Made by a program: the position numbers and the translations under genes. From Verrucomicrobiota bacterium (GTDB taxonomy: Bacteria; Verrucomicrobiota; Verrucomicrobiia; Verrucomicrobiales; Verrucomicrobiaceae): 7,489 bases of DNA. The stretch lies in contig JAEYYS010000140.1 in the NCBI GenBank assembly GCA_023428335.1, positions 1 to 7,489 on the forward strand. Reading direction: 5' to 3'. Below, piece after piece: positions 5,726 through 7,489 of this stretch. The notes under the pieces were generated by a model that worked only from the letters and a program-made list of their open reading frames with translations, ran no database searches and was not told where the DNA came from. Each line of letters opens with the position of its first letter. The stretch's first letter is position 1.

Positions 5726-6100
5726 TCAGCCAATGTGCCCCTGGTAGGCAGCGGCGTCCATGAGGGCGTCGGCGGCGCCGGGCGCGAGCTTCATCTTGAA
5801 GATCCAGCCGGCGCCATAGGGGTCGCTGTTGATCAGGCCAGGCTCGGCGGCGAGCGCGGGGTTGATCTCGACGATCTCACCGGCCACCGGCGCATAGATG
5901 TCGCTGGCGGCCTTGACCGACTCGATAACGCAGACCTGCTGGCCGGCGGTCACCGGCCCGAGCTTGGGCGGATCGACAAAAACCACATCGGTCAGCTCGG
6001 CCTGGGCATGGTCGGTGATGCCGACGGGGGAGATTTCCAGACTCGGATCGACCCACTCATGGGTGTCGCGGTAACGCAGGTGCTCGGGGATGAGGCTCAT
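5726..6100 (-). CDS. gcvH: Glycine cleavage system H protein
   Basis: A 124-residue protein, about the usual length of GcvH. It carries a lipoyl arm that shuttles the aminomethyl group between the P, T and L proteins during cytoplasmic glycine breakdown. Family landmarks are visible: HEWV (14-17), GITDHAQAELTDVVFVDPP (27-45), the lipoylation site ESVKAASDIYAP with acceptor Lys63, and the C-terminal GLINSDPYGAGWIFKMK. It follows leuD by 51 bases on the same strand, so both may share a transcript. gcvT and gcvP, often its neighbours, are not in the window. GcvH can also take part in lipoate relay, so a role outside glycine cleavage is possible. The start has only a weak ribosome binding site. 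Confidence 0.96.
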   Translation of the reverse strand: MSLIPEHLRYRDTHEWVDPSLEISPVGITDHAQAELTDVVFVDPPKLGPVTAGQQVCVIESVKAASDIYAPVAGEIVEINPALAAEPGLINSDPYGAGWIFKMKLAPGAADALMDAAAYQGHIG

Positions 6101-6151
6101 GGCAGAGTTCAGGCTAGAGCGGAAAGCGCGCCGCGGAAACTGAAAAACGCA

Positions 6152-6748
6152 TCAGACCCAGCCCATGGCCTGCATGCGGCCGTGGATGGCGTCCTTGGCC
6201 TCCAGCAGTTCGCCAATCGGATCCCAGCGACCGCTGGTGAGGGCGTCGTGGGCGGTGGCGGGCAGGCTGACCTTGGCGGTTTGGTCGCCAAAGCGGACTT
6301 CCTGGTTGGCGACATCGACGGTGACCTCGATTTTGGGGTCGGCCTCGACGGCGGCGGCGATGCGGGCGATGTCCTCGGCCGAGGCGCAGACGCAGGGGAT
6401 GCCGAGGGTCGTGCAGTTGCCAAAGAACATCTCGGCGAAGCTCTGGGCGATGATGGCGCGGAAGCCGAAGCGGTAGAGGGCCTGCGGGGCGTGCTCGCGC
6501 GAGCTGCCGCAGCCGAAGTTGCTGCCGGAGAGCAGGATCGAGGCTCCCTGGAAGCGCGGGTTGTCGAGCGGGTGACCGGTCGGCTTGCCGTCCTTGTCGA
6601 AGCGCACGTCGTAAAAGGCGAACTCGCCCAGTCCGTCAAAGGTGACGCACTTCATGAAACGGGCGGGAATGATGCGGTCGGTGTCGATGTCGGAGCCGGG
6701 GACGTGGACAGCGGTGCCGGAAACCTGGGTGATCTTTGCGAGGGCCAT
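6152..6748 (-). CDS. leuD: 3-isopropylmalate dehydratase, small subunit
   Basis: A 198-residue protein, the usual length for bacterial LeuD. With the iron-sulfur large subunit LeuC it isomerises 2-isopropylmalate to 3-isopropylmalate in leucine synthesis. Diagnostic stretches are DIDTDRIIPARFMK (20-33) and the aconitase-swivel signature SGSNFGCGSSREHAPQAL (74-91), followed by AIIAQSFAEMFFGNCTTLGIP. All expected landmarks are present, so the gene appears intact. leuC is not in the window. The upstream membrane-protein gene ends 43 bases before the start and gcvH follows after 51 bases, suggesting one transcript. The DNA is about 70% GC in a sampled stretch, probably close to the host's native composition. 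Confidence 0.97.
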   Translation of the reverse strand: MALAKITQVSGTAVHVPGSDIDTDRIIPARFMKCVTFDGLGEFAFYDVRFDKDGKPTGHPLDNPRFQGASILLSGSNFGCGSSREHAPQALYRFGFRAIIAQSFAEMFFGNCTTLGIPCVCASAEDIARIAAAVEADPKIEVTVDVANQEVRFGDQTAKVSLPATAHDALTSGRWDPIGELLEAKDAIHGRMQAMGWV

Positions 6749-6791
6749 GGAACGGGCAATTTAGGCGCGGAATCGGCCGCGAGCAACTGTT

Positions 6792-7388
6792 TCAGGCAAC
6801 CGGGCGGGCGCGGTGGAACACCCAGCCGAGGCCGGCCCCAAAGCCGAGACCGTAGCAGAGCCCCCAGGACAGCTTGGCCAACACCGCCGCCTGCGTCCCG
6901 GTCAGACCCTCCGGATTGCCGGCCTTGAAGCGGGCCAGCCAAAAATCGTACATCGCCCAACTGCCGGCAAAGTAACCGGCGGTGTGCAGGACAAAAAAGC
7001 CGGCGAACAGGGCCAGCCAGCCGGCCCCCGTGCCGAGCCGCCAGCGCGCCAAACCCGCGAACGCGGCGCAGCCGAGCAGGGCCCCCAGCCACTCGCCCCC
7101 ACGGTTGGGCAGCGCGAACCAGGCGACACTCCACAGCAGGGCATAGGCGCCAAAGGCGGGCAGGAAGACCCGGTAGAAGCGACCGACCCCGCCGGCCAGC
7201 GGCCCGAGCACGAGGCCGGAGAGGCCGAGGAAAACCGCGGCGATGGCGGCATACATCGCCGGTTCGCCGCCCAGTTGGCGGAAGGCCCCGGCGGCAAAGG
7301 CCCAGATGGAAAACGAGGCCAGGCTGACGGCGGCAAAGCCGAGGGCACCGTGCAGCAGGTCGCGGACAAGGGAACGGGCGGCGGTCAT
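6792..7388 (-). CDS. Integral membrane protein with about six helices, unknown function
   Basis: A 198-residue, Ala/Gly/Leu-rich hydrophobic protein that I do not recognise. Likely membrane segments are around residues 15-35, 45-65, 74-92, 100-115, 120-142 and 170-191. There is a short hydrophilic loop AMYDFWLARFKAGNPEGLTG (145-164) and a basic C-terminus. I chose ATG 7388 (MTAARSLVRD) rather than the more upstream ATG at 7463. The extra 25 residues there are polar and cysteine-containing and do not look like part of a membrane protein. It lies 43 bases before leuD on the same strand and may be co-transcribed with it, though nothing ties it to leucine synthesis. The coding call is fairly confident; the function is unknown. 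Confidence 0.75.
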   Translation of the reverse strand: MTAARSLVRDLLHGALGFAAVSLASFSIWAFAAGAFRQLGGEPAMYAAIAAVFLGLSGLVLGPLAGGVGRFYRVFLPAFGAYALLWSVAWFALPNRGGEWLGALLGCAAFAGLARWRLGTGAGWLALFAGFFVLHTAGYFAGSWAMYDFWLARFKAGNPEGLTGTQAAVLAKLSWGLCYGLGFGAGLGWVFHRARPVA

Positions 7389-7489
7389 GGACGAGACAAC
7401 GCCACCGACCGGCCCGCTCTCACAAGCGACGGAAATGTCAGAATGCCAAGCACATGAATCCAAAGCGCGGCTGCAGTCGAATACTGCAA

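Noticed and set aside
5735..6928. Long plus-strand frame of 397 residues opposite gcvH and leuD
   Set aside because: Gly/Ala/Asp-rich antisense of two confidently identified genes, a common artefact in GC-rich DNA.
7389..7463. N-terminal extension of the membrane protein to ATG 7463
   Set aside because: The extra 25 residues are polar and cysteine-containing and precede a better start (MTAARSL) just before the first helix.

Overview
The window looks like chromosomal DNA of a GC-rich, Gram-negative-type bacterium, most likely Verrucomicrobiota (Opitutaceae-like). This is inferred from the style of the REP-associated transposase, the lipoprotein and LTXXQ-like envelope proteins, and the weak use of Shine-Dalgarno sites. 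It was not confirmed by any search. Every gene I can support lies on the minus strand, so the region reads from high to low coordinates.

Right part (about 5726-7388, locally about 70% GC in leuD): housekeeping DNA. A six-helix membrane protein of unknown function is followed by leuD (small subunit of 3-isopropylmalate dehydratase, leucine synthesis) and gcvH (lipoyl carrier of the glycine cleavage system). The gaps are about 40-50 bases, as in an operon.

Middle (3539-5592, about 53-61% GC in the parts I counted): a two-gene module. A winged-helix regulator with an AbiEi-like C-terminus overlaps a nucleotidyltransferase-fold protein (AbiEii-like) by four bases (ATGA). Just upstream of the regulator is a perfect 12+12 base inverted repeat, followed by two more degenerate copies of the half-site. 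This looks like an autoregulated type IV toxin-antitoxin or defence module. The regulator has an extra N-terminal domain of about 130 residues that is not typical of AbiEi. This is the most interesting part of the window.

Left-middle (1090-3451): a membrane-anchored, LTXXQ-like coiled-coil protein (2507-3451), then three small orphan genes: a membrane-anchored protein, a lipoprotein and a two-helix membrane protein. Two of the three are markedly AT-rich (about 45-47% GC), which suggests acquired DNA.

Left end (1-1089): the N-terminal 195 residues of a REP-associated tyrosine transposase (RAYT), cut by the window edge. Upstream of it are about 500 bases without a convincing gene. This stretch holds three copies of a 24-base REP-like repeat centred on TGCCTGGCA, and a fourth copy lies inside the 3' end of the lipoprotein gene. 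It also holds a 93-base element bounded by perfect 11-base inverted repeats. The transposase and the repeats probably form a RAYT/REP system.
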